NCBI RefSeq assembly: GCF_005404815.1 | Contig: NZ_BJDF01000005.1 | Span: forward strand, 1-64,000 | Source of the DNA: Companilactobacillus huachuanensis | GTDB taxonomy: Bacteria; Bacillota; Bacilli; Lactobacillales; Lactobacillaceae | DNA: 64,000 nt | Reading direction: 5' to 3' | Shown: piece after piece, positions 34,912 to 43,401 of the stretch | How the letters are laid out: each line of letters begins with the position of its first letter | Numbering within the stretch: position 1 is the first letter of the stretch | Made by a program: the position numbers and the translations under genes | The notes under the pieces: model-generated | Told to the model about the DNA's origin: nothing | Databases searched by the model: none | The model's input: only the letters and a program-made list of their open reading frames with translations

Positions 34912-34945
34912 CAATTATAAAATAACAATCTAAGCAGGTGACAAT

Positions 34946-36025
34946 GTGAATAAAGAAATCACTATAAAAGATATCGCAAGGATGGCTGGAGTCTCAGTCT
35001 CCACCGTCTCAAGAGTTATCAACAATAAACCAAATGTAACACCACTGAAGAAATCCAAAGTCCAACAAGCTATTAAGGAATCAGGATTTCAGCCAAGTAT
35101 GTTGGCTCGTGGCATGATATCTAACAAAACAAATACTTTGGGAATCATCGTTCCTGATATTACTAATGCTTATTTCACGGCCTTAATTTCTCAAATTGAA
35201 CTGATTACTCGCGGACTTAACTACTCCCTACTACTTTTTAATACTATGACTGCCGGTAAACAAAGATCCAATGATTCTGTCTCAACCGAAATAGAAGTCT
35301 TTCATACAATTCAAGAAAAAAAAGTTGATGGAGTTATTATCTTGGGTGGTGAAATTGATAAAATTAAGCCTGATCAACTATATATCAAAGCATTAAACCA
35401 ACTGAATGAACAAATACCTGTGGTTATAGTGGGTCAACCGAATTCTGCAGTAACCTGCAAATTTGTCCCCCGTTATCAGGAAATGAGTGGCGAAATCATA
35501 ACGCAGCACCTTCTTGCATCTGGTTACCAGAATATCGGATTTCTCGGTGGCGAACCTGATGTCGAAATCACAGACGAACGTTTACAAGGTTATAAAAAAA
35601 TGATGTCTACATATTCTAATCTTGATTCTAAACTTATTTATTTGAATGATTATTATGTTCAAGATGGATATGATGGCATGTCCGAACTAATAAAGAAAAA
35701 TCTTAAGATTGATGCATTGGTTACGATTAACGATCAAGTTGCACTTGGTGCTATTCGTGCACTAAATGACAATGATCTTCGCTGCCCTCAAGACATTGCT
35801 ATTGGAAGTTGCGACGCATTTCCCAATAGTGCCTACTTCACACCCCGACTCACAACGATTGACCATCATAATATAACCTTGGCTAAAATTGCTGTAAAAT
35901 ACTTAATTCAATTAATTGAACCAAAAGGCCATGATTCCTTTCAATCAGATAGCCCTTTACCCGAACTAATTATTCGTGAATCGTGTGGACATAAATTAAA
36001 GGAAGAAAATAATGATAAATCCTAA
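34946..36025 (+). CDS. LacI/GalR family transcriptional regulator
   Basis: The start is a GTG with AGGTGAC upstream. The 359-residue protein has the N-terminal LacI helix-turn-helix (ITIKDIARMAGVSVSTVSRV, residues 5-24) and the hinge helix, then a periplasmic-binding-protein-like effector domain (LGIIVPDITNAYFTALI near residue 62). It is divergent to the ROK-GH9-PTS operon and co-transcribed with a HAD phosphatase and a SIS enzyme. Two matching palindromes lie in the gap before it. It probably represses both transcripts until an amino-sugar or disaccharide inducer appears. Confidence 0.93.
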   Translation: MNKEITIKDIARMAGVSVSTVSRVINNKPNVTPLKKSKVQQAIKESGFQPSMLARGMISNKTNTLGIIVPDITNAYFTALISQIELITRGLNYSLLLFNTMTAGKQRSNDSVSTEIEVFHTIQEKKVDGVIILGGEIDKIKPDQLYIKALNQLNEQIPVVIVGQPNSAVTCKFVPRYQEMSGEIITQHLLASGYQNIGFLGGEPDVEITDERLQGYKKMMSTYSNLDSKLIYLNDYYVQDGYDGMSELIKKNLKIDALVTINDQVALGAIRALNDNDLRCPQDIAIGSCDAFPNSAYFTPRLTTIDHHNITLAKIAVKYLIQLIEPKGHDSFQSDSPLPELIIRESCGHKLKEENNDKS

Positions 36026-36830
36026 AATCATTTTTATGGATATAGATGGAACTTTAGTTGACGATAATCAACATATTTCAAAATATACGAGTAATACCAT
36101 CAAGAAATTTTTGGACTCGAAAGTTAAATTTTATTTAGCAACTGGCAGGATGTATCGTTCAGCACAAGTTGTACAAAAAAACCTTGACTCCAGAGTCGGA
36201 ATCATTGCTTCAAATGGTGGTATTTTCACACTGAACAATAAATCTTATGCTCAACACTTTCCCGCAAACATTTTATCTCAAATTCTAAATATTAGCCTGC
36301 AGACTAATATTGCAACGTTCTTTTTTACTGATCACCTCGTTTTATATTCCAAAATTCTACCCGATTATTTCAACTACAGTGATAAAAATCGGGTAGCCAG
36401 TCCCAATAAAAGTGATTATATCAAAGTAAATTCGTCGGACCAGTTGAAACAATATGGAGATCAAATCGTCAATGCCATCATGATTGAAGACACTCATTTT
36501 GAGAAACTAACTTCGGCTAAAAGTCTGTTAGATTCCTTGGATATATCTGTTTCGTCGTCAAATTTGAATAACCTCGAATTAATACCTGCGGGAGTCTCTA
36601 AGGCAACTGCTATTGAAAAAATCTGTCAATCATTAAAAATTAATAAAAAACAAATATTATCCTTCGGCGATGGACTTAATGATTTGGAAATGTTCAAAAC
36701 GGGAATCGGAATTGCCATGGGAAATGCCCCTGAAGAAGTAAAGAAACAAGGCAATTTTATTACTGACTCTAATTTAAATAATGGCATAGCTAACTTTTTG
36801 AATTCAGAAAGGATTATTCATAATGACTAA
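36012..36830 (+). CDS. Cof-type HAD-IIB phosphatase
   Basis: The 272-residue protein has HAD motif I FMDIDGTLVDD (Asp9 nucleophile), motif II in ATGRMYRS, and the C-terminal motif SFGDGLNDLEMFKTGIGIAMGNA. Between them is the C2-type cap of Cof phosphatases, which dephosphorylate sugar phosphates or FMN-like compounds. It overlaps the LacI gene by 14 bases and the SIS gene by eight, showing tight coupling. A role in clearing or recycling a sugar phosphate of the glucosamine pathway is likely but not shown. Confidence 0.9.
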   Translation: MINPKIIFMDIDGTLVDDNQHISKYTSNTIKKFLDSKVKFYLATGRMYRSAQVVQKNLDSRVGIIASNGGIFTLNNKSYAQHFPANILSQILNISLQTNIATFFFTDHLVLYSKILPDYFNYSDKNRVASPNKSDYIKVNSSDQLKQYGDQIVNAIMIEDTHFEKLTSAKSLLDSLDISVSSSNLNNLELIPAGVSKATAIEKICQSLKINKKQILSFGDGLNDLEMFKTGIGIAMGNAPEEVKKQGNFITDSNLNNGIANFLNSERIIHND

Positions 36831-37926
36831 ACCAACAATGCTCACTTACATTAATCAAGAACCTGAGATACTGTCAACAATCTTAGCGACTTATCCCGAA
36901 CAGATCGACCCAGTAATAAAAAATGCTCCTGCAACTAAGCACTGGTTAATTCTGGCAACAGGGTCCAGCATCAATGCTGCCTACAGCGCTAAATTATATT
37001 TGCAAAAAATGACTGGAGCATTTATAGATATTGAAGAACCATACAACTACCTGAACTATGAGAAAATAAACCCTGATATTGATTTGGTTATTGGTATTTC
37101 TCAGAGTGGTCAGAGTACAGCAACCATCTCTGCCTTAAAAAAAGTAATTAAACAGAACCATCCCTTTTCGATTTGTGTAACTAGTCGTCCTGACACTGAA
37201 TTGCCAATGGTTGCAGATACTACTCTAGATATCCTTACGGGATCAGAAAAAGTTGGCTATGTAACATTAGGATACAATGCAACGGTTCTATCTTTAATGC
37301 TATTAGGATTACGTTATGCCACAAAATTAGATTTGATAAATTCAGACATGGAGCAATCCGAATTAATGGCATTCAAATCCATTGTTCAAAATATTAGCCC
37401 AACAATCGAGAAATCTATTGAATTTTTCCAAAGATTTGCAACGGATTTCCAACTTGCTCCACAGTTTACAGCGATTGGCTGCGGTGCTGTTCTCGGTACA
37501 CTAAAGGAGATGCAAACTAAATTCACTGAAGTAATTAGAATTCCTTCCAATGGATTTGAATTAGAAACATTTATGCATGGCCCATATTTAGGGGTTCATG
37601 AGAATCATCGCCAATTCTTTATTGAAACCAATTCAAATTCTGCAATTGTTAAAAAACAATTATCACTTAAACAATATGAGAGTCGTTCAACTACACATAT
37701 TTTCACAATAAGTCTTACCGGAAAAAAGCCAATAATTGATGATGGTCAGACTTTGGAATTAATGAATATTGATGATGAATTAAAATCCCCCTTACTTGCG
37801 GTAATTCCTTTTCAAATATTTGCTTGGTACATTGCTAAAGTCAAAGGAATAAATTTGCCTCATCTGATTTTCAATGATTTTTCCGATATCGTTCACAACA
37901 AGACTGAAGCACAACAATATGTATAA
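36823..37926 (+). CDS. SIS-domain phosphosugar isomerase/deaminase (GlmS- or FrlB-like)
   Basis: The 367-residue protein has two SIS domains. The first carries ILATGSSINAAYSAKLYL (near residue 44) and GISQSGQSTATISAL (near 92), and the second spans about 200-340. These are the sugar-phosphate-binding features of the isomerase half of GlmS and of glucosamine-6-phosphate or fructoselysine-6-phosphate deglycases. There is no glutaminase domain. In this locus a glucosamine-6-phosphate deaminase role, yielding fructose-6-phosphate and ammonia, is the simplest idea. It overlaps the HAD gene by eight bases and is followed by a type B element. Confidence 0.83.
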   Translation: MTKPTMLTYINQEPEILSTILATYPEQIDPVIKNAPATKHWLILATGSSINAAYSAKLYLQKMTGAFIDIEEPYNYLNYEKINPDIDLVIGISQSGQSTATISALKKVIKQNHPFSICVTSRPDTELPMVADTTLDILTGSEKVGYVTLGYNATVLSLMLLGLRYATKLDLINSDMEQSELMAFKSIVQNISPTIEKSIEFFQRFATDFQLAPQFTAIGCGAVLGTLKEMQTKFTEVIRIPSNGFELETFMHGPYLGVHENHRQFFIETNSNSAIVKKQLSLKQYESRSTTHIFTISLTGKKPIIDDGQTLELMNIDDELKSPLLAVIPFQIFAWYIAKVKGINLPHLIFNDFSDIVHNKTEAQQYV

Positions 37927-37943
37927 CTGTATTAACCTGCTTT

Positions 37944-38126
37944 GCCGTCTCCAGAGCTGAGAGTATTAACCTGCTATGCGGACCGGCCCGAGCCACAATG
38001 CGGTCTCGGACCTCGGTTTGAAGCCTTTCCAAAGAACGGAAAGTCTCCAAACTCGCCCGGTAGTGTAACGGCTAAAGCCGTAACGCTACACCCACAGCTG
38101 GTTAATACTCTCAGCTCTTCCGACTC
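37944..38126 (-). repeat. Structured intergenic element, type B, copy 2
   Basis: The outer stem GAGCTGAGAGTATTAACC pairs perfectly with GGTTAATACTCTCAGCTC. Compared with type B copy 1 (GAACAGAGAG...), bases on both arms have changed together. Inner stems include CCTTTCC/GGAAAG. It lies between the SIS gene and the terminator at 38231-38288. Confidence 0.88.
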
Positions 38127-38230
38127 ATTTTTATCCTAGACAAAATGTTACATTGTTCCCACAGATTATGTAAATCCTTGATATATTAAGGCTTAGTTCA
38201 TACTAATGACTTTGTAACTGATGATAAGAA

Positions 38231-38288
38231 AATAGCAGTTGTTATCCACTGGAAATTATTCCATTAAGTGAATAACAACTGCTTTTTA
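38231..38288. terminator. Bidirectional terminator between SIS and chitosanase genes
   Basis: AGCAGTTGTTATCCACT and AGTGAATAACAACTGCT form a 17-base stem with one mismatch, with a T run after and an A run before. Confidence 0.85.
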
Positions 38289-38298
38289 TTTTGCATTT

Positions 38299-39102
38299 TT
38301 ATTTTAATTCGTATTTATCGCCATACATCTTCCATTTTAAGGGTCGTTTCAATTGAAAGTTCTGTTCACGAATAAACTTTTTCTGCGTATTTATACGCGA
38401 TAAATCCTGATGAGCCTTTTCTTGCTTCATAACCTTTGATCGAATCTTTAAAAATATTTTGAGGTACTCAGTCTGATTATGAATCTTTGAACCAGCTAAT
38501 TTCTTAGCTTTCTTGCGTATCCCACCAAAGCTACTAGCATCATTTCCCGGACCATGAACGACTATAGCATCGTAATAAATATATTGTCCCAAAGGACCCA
38601 AGTTATCAGCTTTAGCTGCTTTGAGCACTGGTCGCATATATTGTTGATTCAAAATTATATCCTGAGCTTGAATAAATCGTTTATCATTAGCAACCTGATG
38701 CCATGCTTTGACAAAACCTTCACCTAGTCCCTTATGGCTGGCAGTACCCTCAACTTTTTTTAAAGCTGGCAAATACTGTACTAATCGATTATTTGGGCGT
38801 AATTTTTGATATTCCAAAACCACCTGTCTTAAATCACCATTTGCTGAAGTAAATCCAATAATACCAGTCGTATAACCACGGCCATCTTGGATATCTTCAA
38901 TATATCGGTACTGTTTTTGATAATCCGTTGTGGAATTCTCGGCACTGCTGACTAAGGCAAAGGTTGTTCTACGTAATTGACCCGTGGAAATCGTCTTGTG
39001 AGACTGGTAACCATTTGACTGTTTTTGAGTAATTACGATTCCAAGTATTAATAACACTGCCAATCCAATACCAATTATCCAAATTTTTCTACGCTTGTTC
39101 AA
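38299..39102 (-). CDS. csn: Secreted or membrane-anchored GH46 chitosanase
   Basis: The 267-residue protein starts with a basic N-terminus and one hydrophobic segment (residues 8-25), a signal peptide or anchor. The GH46 core follows: SSAENSTTDYQKQY, then YIEDIQDGRGYTTGIIGFTS. Glu55 and Asp73 are 18 residues apart, the same spacing as the known catalytic Glu22 and Asp40 of the Streptomyces N174 enzyme. GH46 chitosanases cut beta-1,4-linked glucosamine polymers outside the cell. It converges with the LacI-HAD-SIS transcript, and its products match the predicted import and GH9 cleavage system next door. Length fits the family. Confidence 0.9.
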   Translation of the reverse strand: MNKRRKIWIIGIGLAVLLILGIVITQKQSNGYQSHKTISTGQLRRTTFALVSSAENSTTDYQKQYRYIEDIQDGRGYTTGIIGFTSANGDLRQVVLEYQKLRPNNRLVQYLPALKKVEGTASHKGLGEGFVKAWHQVANDKRFIQAQDIILNQQYMRPVLKAAKADNLGPLGQYIYYDAIVVHGPGNDASSFGGIRKKAKKLAGSKIHNQTEYLKIFLKIRSKVMKQEKAHQDLSRINTQKKFIREQNFQLKRPLKWKMYGDKYELK

Positions 39103-39205
39103 AAGTATTCTCCACTAATCAATTATTTTGAAATTTCATTAACATCAGTTCGCTTAACAACATAACAGAAGCTATCACAAATAAAGCTCTCTTACTATTC
39201 TTCAT

Positions 39206-39525
39206 CTAAAGGTTGAAAGGTGAAAAACTAATATAACCATTGTTGTTACAGGCTTAGAACAAATTTATTTAAATACGCAGAAGTTTTCATTTTATTTGTT
39301 ACTGACAAAAAAATAAATTAGTTGGAAGAGCTGGCAGTATTCATTTGCAGCGAAAGTGGCGTTAGAACTTTATTCTTACACCACAAGGCGTGTTGGAGAC
39401 TTACCGATTTTTGGTAAGTCTTCAACCGAGGCTCGAGACCGCCTTTTGGCTCGAACCGTTCCGCGTAGCATATGAATACTGACAGCTCTGGAAGCAGCAT
39501 ACTTAACTAAACTTTCAACCTTTAG
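39206..39525 (+). repeat. Structured intergenic element, type A, copy 9 (full length)
   Basis: This 320-bp copy has perfect terminal inverted repeats CTAAAGGTTGAAAG and CTTTCAACCTTTAG. The second hairpin is GAGACTTACC/GGTAAGTCTTC, paired differently from most copies. No clear target duplication is visible. It lies between two divergent promoters regions, not at a gene 3' end. Confidence 0.9.
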
Positions 39526-39628
39526 TCCCCCAATTAATACTAAATATCCTAATACTTTAATGGTATTGCAAAATCATAAATATATCTATATCATACTTGT
39601 TAGACTTTAAAGAAATTAGGTGAAAACC

Positions 39629-39694
39629 ATGGAATTAACAAACATCATGGCTTGTATGCCCGCAAATGATGTAGGACGTTTTTCAGCAAAATAA
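39629..39694 (+). CDS. Possible 21-residue leader peptide before the MFS gene
   Basis: An ATG with TTAGGTG eight bases upstream opens a 21-codon frame (MELTNIMACMPANDVG...) that ends 16 bases before the MFS start. This could be a translated leader for ribosome-dependent control of the efflux gene, or the 5' end of a decayed gene. No clear attenuator hairpin is seen. Confidence 0.4.
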   Translation: MELTNIMACMPANDVGRFSAK

Positions 39695-39710
39695 AATTTA
39701 GGAGTCTAAA

Positions 39711-40886
39711 ATGAAAAACGTCCGTAACACCGTACCATCACTTTTATTGATTATTGTTCTCGTGGGATTTCCACAGATCAGTGAATCGATTTTCACCCCC
39801 GTCCTACCGCAAATCAGTATTAATATGCATGTTTCAGCGGGGACATCACAATTGACAATGAGTATTTACTTCATTGCTTTTGCCATCGGGGTTCTATTTT
39901 GGGGCCAATTATCAGATAAAATTGGCCGCCGTCTGGCAATGAATTTGGGTATCGTTGTCTACTTAATAGGAAATATTGGGTTATTTATCAGTCCAACATT
40001 TCAATTTTTATTATCCTCAAGATTCATCCAAGCCTTTGGAGCCAGCGTTGGTTCCGTCATCACACAAACTATTATGCGTGAAAGTTTTGACGGCATTGAG
40101 GGTGCCAAAATTTTCTCAAAGGTGGGAGCTGCCATGGCATTGTCCCCTGCCTTTGGTCCCTTGATTGGTGGCTTTTTGGAAACCTATTTTGGTTATCGAA
40201 ATGTCTTCAGTGCCTTAATTTTCATGGCAATACTAGTGCTGCTATATAGCTATTCTAGATTGCCTGAAACACGTGATATCAATAATATTCAACAAACATC
40301 GCTACTCAAAGTAACTTGGCGTCTGTTGAAAGATCCCGTAGTCTGGAGTTATGGAATTCTAATTGGTGGCATCAATGGAATTCTCTTCGGTTACTATTCA
40401 GAAGCTCCATTCATTTTTATGGAACACTTCGGCTATTCGTCCGTTCAATATGGCAGTTTGGGTATGACCTTAGCTTTAGCAAGTCTACTCGGAGCGATTC
40501 TAGTAAACCTACTAGTTAAATACCTCAAGTCAGAAACGATTGCCATTATCGGTTTGACCTTTAGTTGCTTCTCAGGATTATTATTACTAATTAGCTTGCA
40601 GTTTAACCAAGCCTACCTTTTGATCCTGGAATTTTTCCTGATCTTTTTGGGCTTGAATACAACACTACCGATAACACTTAACTTAGCTTTGAAAGGCTAT
40701 GAGGATGTTATCGGTAGTGCCAGTGGCATCTTTAGTTTTGGATATTACTTGATTGTCAGTTTTCTAACTTATCTCGTCAGTTTTATCCATAACGGTACTA
40801 TTTGGTCACTACCGATATTTATTCTGTCGGTTACTCTTGTTATGTTGATAATTTACATACCAGTTGCCCTAAGAAAACGAATTTAA
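39711..40886 (+). CDS. MFS drug efflux transporter, Bcr/CflA type
   Basis: The 391-residue protein has 12 predicted membrane helices. Motif A of the major facilitator superfamily, GQLSDKIGRRLAMNLG, lies between helices 2 and 3 near residue 65. The start (FPQISESIFTPVLPQIS) and FIQAFGASVGSVITQTIMRE near 105 are typical of the Bcr/CflA drug:H+ antiporters. It would export drugs or other small molecules. TAGGAG precedes the ATG by seven bases. A short leader-like ORF lies directly upstream. Confidence 0.9.
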   Translation: MKNVRNTVPSLLLIIVLVGFPQISESIFTPVLPQISINMHVSAGTSQLTMSIYFIAFAIGVLFWGQLSDKIGRRLAMNLGIVVYLIGNIGLFISPTFQFLLSSRFIQAFGASVGSVITQTIMRESFDGIEGAKIFSKVGAAMALSPAFGPLIGGFLETYFGYRNVFSALIFMAILVLLYSYSRLPETRDINNIQQTSLLKVTWRLLKDPVVWSYGILIGGINGILFGYYSEAPFIFMEHFGYSSVQYGSLGMTLALASLLGAILVNLLVKYLKSETIAIIGLTFSCFSGLLLLISLQFNQAYLLILEFFLIFLGLNTTLPITLNLALKGYEDVIGSASGIFSFGYYLIVSFLTYLVSFIHNGTIWSLPIFILSVTLVMLIIYIPVALRKRI

Positions 40887-40890
40887 ATTT

Positions 40891-40929
40891 AGAGGGATTT
40901 TATCTCTATTCGGGATAAAATCCTTTTTC
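40891..40929 (+). terminator. Terminator of the MFS gene
   Basis: AGGGATTTTATC and GATAAAATCCT form a stem around about nine bases, followed by five T residues. Confidence 0.8.
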
Positions 40930-40988
40930 AATTTGCAATGTAAGCGGATTAATGGAATACTAAACACATATCTTTAAGGGGGACCATT

Positions 40989-41600
40989 ATGGTTGAATTA
41001 TATATTGTCAGACACGGTGAAACTGACACCAATCATCAAGGAAAGATCAATGGCTTTGCGACTAATTTAAGCTTGAATGAAACTGGTAAAAAACAAGTTA
41101 ACTATTTAAAAGAGCATCTCGATATTCATGATTTCGATGAAGTTTACTCAAGCCCTTTAAAACGTGCCTTTGAGACGGCTGAAATTTTGAATCAGGGTGT
41201 CCATGAAATTCAACTCGATGATCGTTTGGCTGAAATAAATTACGGTTCATGGGACGGGCTTCCCGTTGATGAAGTAATTGATGAGCATCCCGATGGCTTT
41301 GACGAAAACGGCTATATCACGGAAGAATACTTTAAGTATGCTAAAAATGGTGAATCCTATCAAGCGGTTTGGAAACGGGTTCAAGATTTCATCAATGATA
41401 TGACCGGCAAAGGCGATGAGAAAATCATGATTGTCTGCCATGGTTTTGTTACTCGCTCATTCGTTAAATTGGTAACTAAAGCACCCAATATTGAAGATAT
41501 CGTTGAACCGGATAACGCCAGTGTTACAAAAATCAAAATTTCTAATGCAAGTCATCGACCATATTTAGCTTATTATGGTCGCTTAGAAAATCTTAAATAA
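40989..41600 (+). CDS. Histidine phosphatase family protein
   Basis: The 203-residue cytoplasmic protein begins LYIVRHGETDTNHQGKINGF, with the catalytic RHG at residues 8-10, then SSPLKRAFETAEIL, DDRLAEINYGSWDG with the acid residue, and a second His in IMIVCHGFVTRSFV. These are the four blocks of the phosphoglycerate mutase-like branch. The substrate is not known. GGGGGACC lies before the ATG, and the gene stands alone. Confidence 0.92.
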   Translation: MVELYIVRHGETDTNHQGKINGFATNLSLNETGKKQVNYLKEHLDIHDFDEVYSSPLKRAFETAEILNQGVHEIQLDDRLAEINYGSWDGLPVDEVIDEHPDGFDENGYITEEYFKYAKNGESYQAVWKRVQDFINDMTGKGDEKIMIVCHGFVTRSFVKLVTKAPNIEDIVEPDNASVTKIKISNASHRPYLAYYGRLENLK

Positions 41601-41702
41601 TCTAATCTTAATAATTATTTACATCAAATAAAAATGAAATTGTAAGAGTTGAAGAGAGTTTTCCATCAGCTCCGGAAACTTGCTCTATAAATATTATTTT
41701 TC

Positions 41703-41760
41703 CAAAAAATAGGAGTAGCGGCTAATCCCATTACGGTTAGCTACTACTCCTATTTGATTT
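41703..41760. terminator. Bidirectional terminator between phosphatase and GyrI-like genes
   Basis: AAATAGGAGTAG and CTACTCCTATTT pair, continued by GGCTAA/TTAGC inside, giving a long stem with flanking A and T runs. Confidence 0.85.
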
Positions 41761-42231
41761 CTATTTTTCAACAAGTGGTACTAACATTTCACCATGAACC
41801 CCAGCATCATCTTTACTAGTGATGAATGATGTGTTTGGCCCACCAACATAGGCATAGTCGGACAGACTTGGTAACACCTCAGCAAAGGCTGAACCTTCCA
41901 ATGCATTATATACGTCCATTTGATTATCAGCTGAAGCTTTGACAACTAAATACTTCCCAGCTGGAAATTCGATTAAACGTTGATCTGTTGAAGCCTCAGA
42001 ATTATTTGCAACTTCACGTCCGGCGTAATAGTGGAATTCCCCATTAATTGCTTCATTGACCGCGTATTGATTATCGTTTAATCCATTTAATTTATCTAAT
42101 AACTTATCGGAATTTATTTTGTCCCAGAATGCTGACTTCTGTTGACCCATTTCCATATATTCACCTGTTAAAATTGTTCCTAATCCTAAAACTGAAAATG
42201 CTGGTTTTGTTTCGATTGTGTAATTTGCCAT
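41761..42231 (-). CDS. GyrI-like / AraC effector-binding-domain protein
   Basis: The 156-residue protein has no DNA-binding part and matches the SRPBCC-like GyrI/AraC effector-binding fold: TIETKPAFSVLGLGTILTG at the start, EFHYYAGREV in the middle, and LIEFPAGKYLVVKA before the C-terminal helix. Such proteins bind small hydrophobic molecules. It is divergent to a YafY-type regulator 82 bases away, a pairing common in lactobacilli, and is likely under its control. Confidence 0.85.
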   Translation of the reverse strand: MANYTIETKPAFSVLGLGTILTGEYMEMGQQKSAFWDKINSDKLLDKLNGLNDNQYAVNEAINGEFHYYAGREVANNSEASTDQRLIEFPAGKYLVVKASADNQMDVYNALEGSAFAEVLPSLSDYAYVGGPNTSFITSKDDAGVHGEMLVPLVEK

Positions 42232-42313
42232 TGTTGTTGGCCTCCTTAATTGATAGACTCAGTATACAAACTAATAGTTTCAAAAACTGACACTATTTGG
42301 AGAAAATTTCAAA

Positions 42314-43273
42314 ATGAATAAAACTGCGCGTATAAATACGATTATGAGATATATTAATAATCGTCAATATTTTACCCTTAAAGAGCTGATGGAACAATTC
42401 AATATTTCAAGAAGTACTGCTATTCGTGATCTCAATGATATCCAAGAACTCGGAATGCCACTGACTTCTTCAGTCGGTCGTGACGGCGGTTATGCAGTCT
42501 TGCAAAACAAGTTATTGCCTGCAGTTCAGTTTAATAATGAAGAGTTGAAGTCGTTATTTGTCAGTTTTCTCGCGACTATGAATACTCAACTACCCTATCT
42601 TAAAAATCGGAATACTCTTACCGAAAAAATAATGGCAATTGCTTCTCAAAATCAACAGGATGATTTATTGACCCTACAAGAATTACTAGTGTTTGGACAC
42701 ACTAATCCCGCTAATACTGGATTAATTGAACTGGTCGACTTTGCACCGACTATGTTAAAAACACTATTGAATACTTGTTTGGTCAATCGACAAGTAGAAA
42801 TAGCATTAAAAAATCAGAGATTTGCAGCTTGGATACGTCATATTTTCCAGCGTGAGAATGGCTGGTACGTTGATGCGTGGAACTTGGATGAAAAAAAATT
42901 TCAAGAATTATACATTCCTGATATTAAAGATGTAAAGCCCTTGGAAACTAATGATTCTTTGACAAATGCTGAACTAAAGAAAATCATTAGATCATCAAAA
43001 CCCGATAATAATATAACAATTCAATTTAATAGAAAATCTATTTTGAAGTTTCAGCAACATCCACATCCAACTGAACCGCTTCAGTTTCTCGACGCGTTTC
43101 AACAATCTGCCAAACTGGAATGTTTCGTTGATCCGGCTGACCAAACTCGTATTGAAGACTTTGTCGGTTGGCTGATGTTCTTGGGAACAGGTGCTAAAAT
43201 TATTTCTGCACCAGTTGAACTCACCAACGAAGTCAAATCTGAATGTGCCACACAAATTGATCAGCTTCCATAA
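42314..43273 (+). CDS. YafY-family regulator (HTH_11 plus WYL domain)
   Basis: The 319-residue protein has an N-terminal winged helix (ARINTIMRYINNRQYFTLKE, then LMEQFNISRSTAIRDLNDIQ, residues 4-45). A long middle and a C-terminal region with a degenerate WYL domain follow (about 155-225, FAAWIRHIFQRENGWYVDAW). WYL regulators sense ligands, sometimes nucleic acids or nucleotides, and often control nearby stress or defence genes. Here the divergent GyrI-like gene is the expected target. Confidence 0.87.
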   Translation: MNKTARINTIMRYINNRQYFTLKELMEQFNISRSTAIRDLNDIQELGMPLTSSVGRDGGYAVLQNKLLPAVQFNNEELKSLFVSFLATMNTQLPYLKNRNTLTEKIMAIASQNQQDDLLTLQELLVFGHTNPANTGLIELVDFAPTMLKTLLNTCLVNRQVEIALKNQRFAAWIRHIFQRENGWYVDAWNLDEKKFQELYIPDIKDVKPLETNDSLTNAELKKIIRSSKPDNNITIQFNRKSILKFQQHPHPTEPLQFLDAFQQSAKLECFVDPADQTRIEDFVGWLMFLGTGAKIISAPVELTNEVKSECATQIDQLP

Positions 43274-43401
43274 TCATTTTCAACGGTATTATCACTTTAG
43301 AAGTATCTTTTTTAAATCAATCATTAGATTCTACTGTCGTAAACTAGTAGTATATAAGGATATGAAAAAACACTTTTAAACAATTAAAGAGGTAATCTAG
43401 T

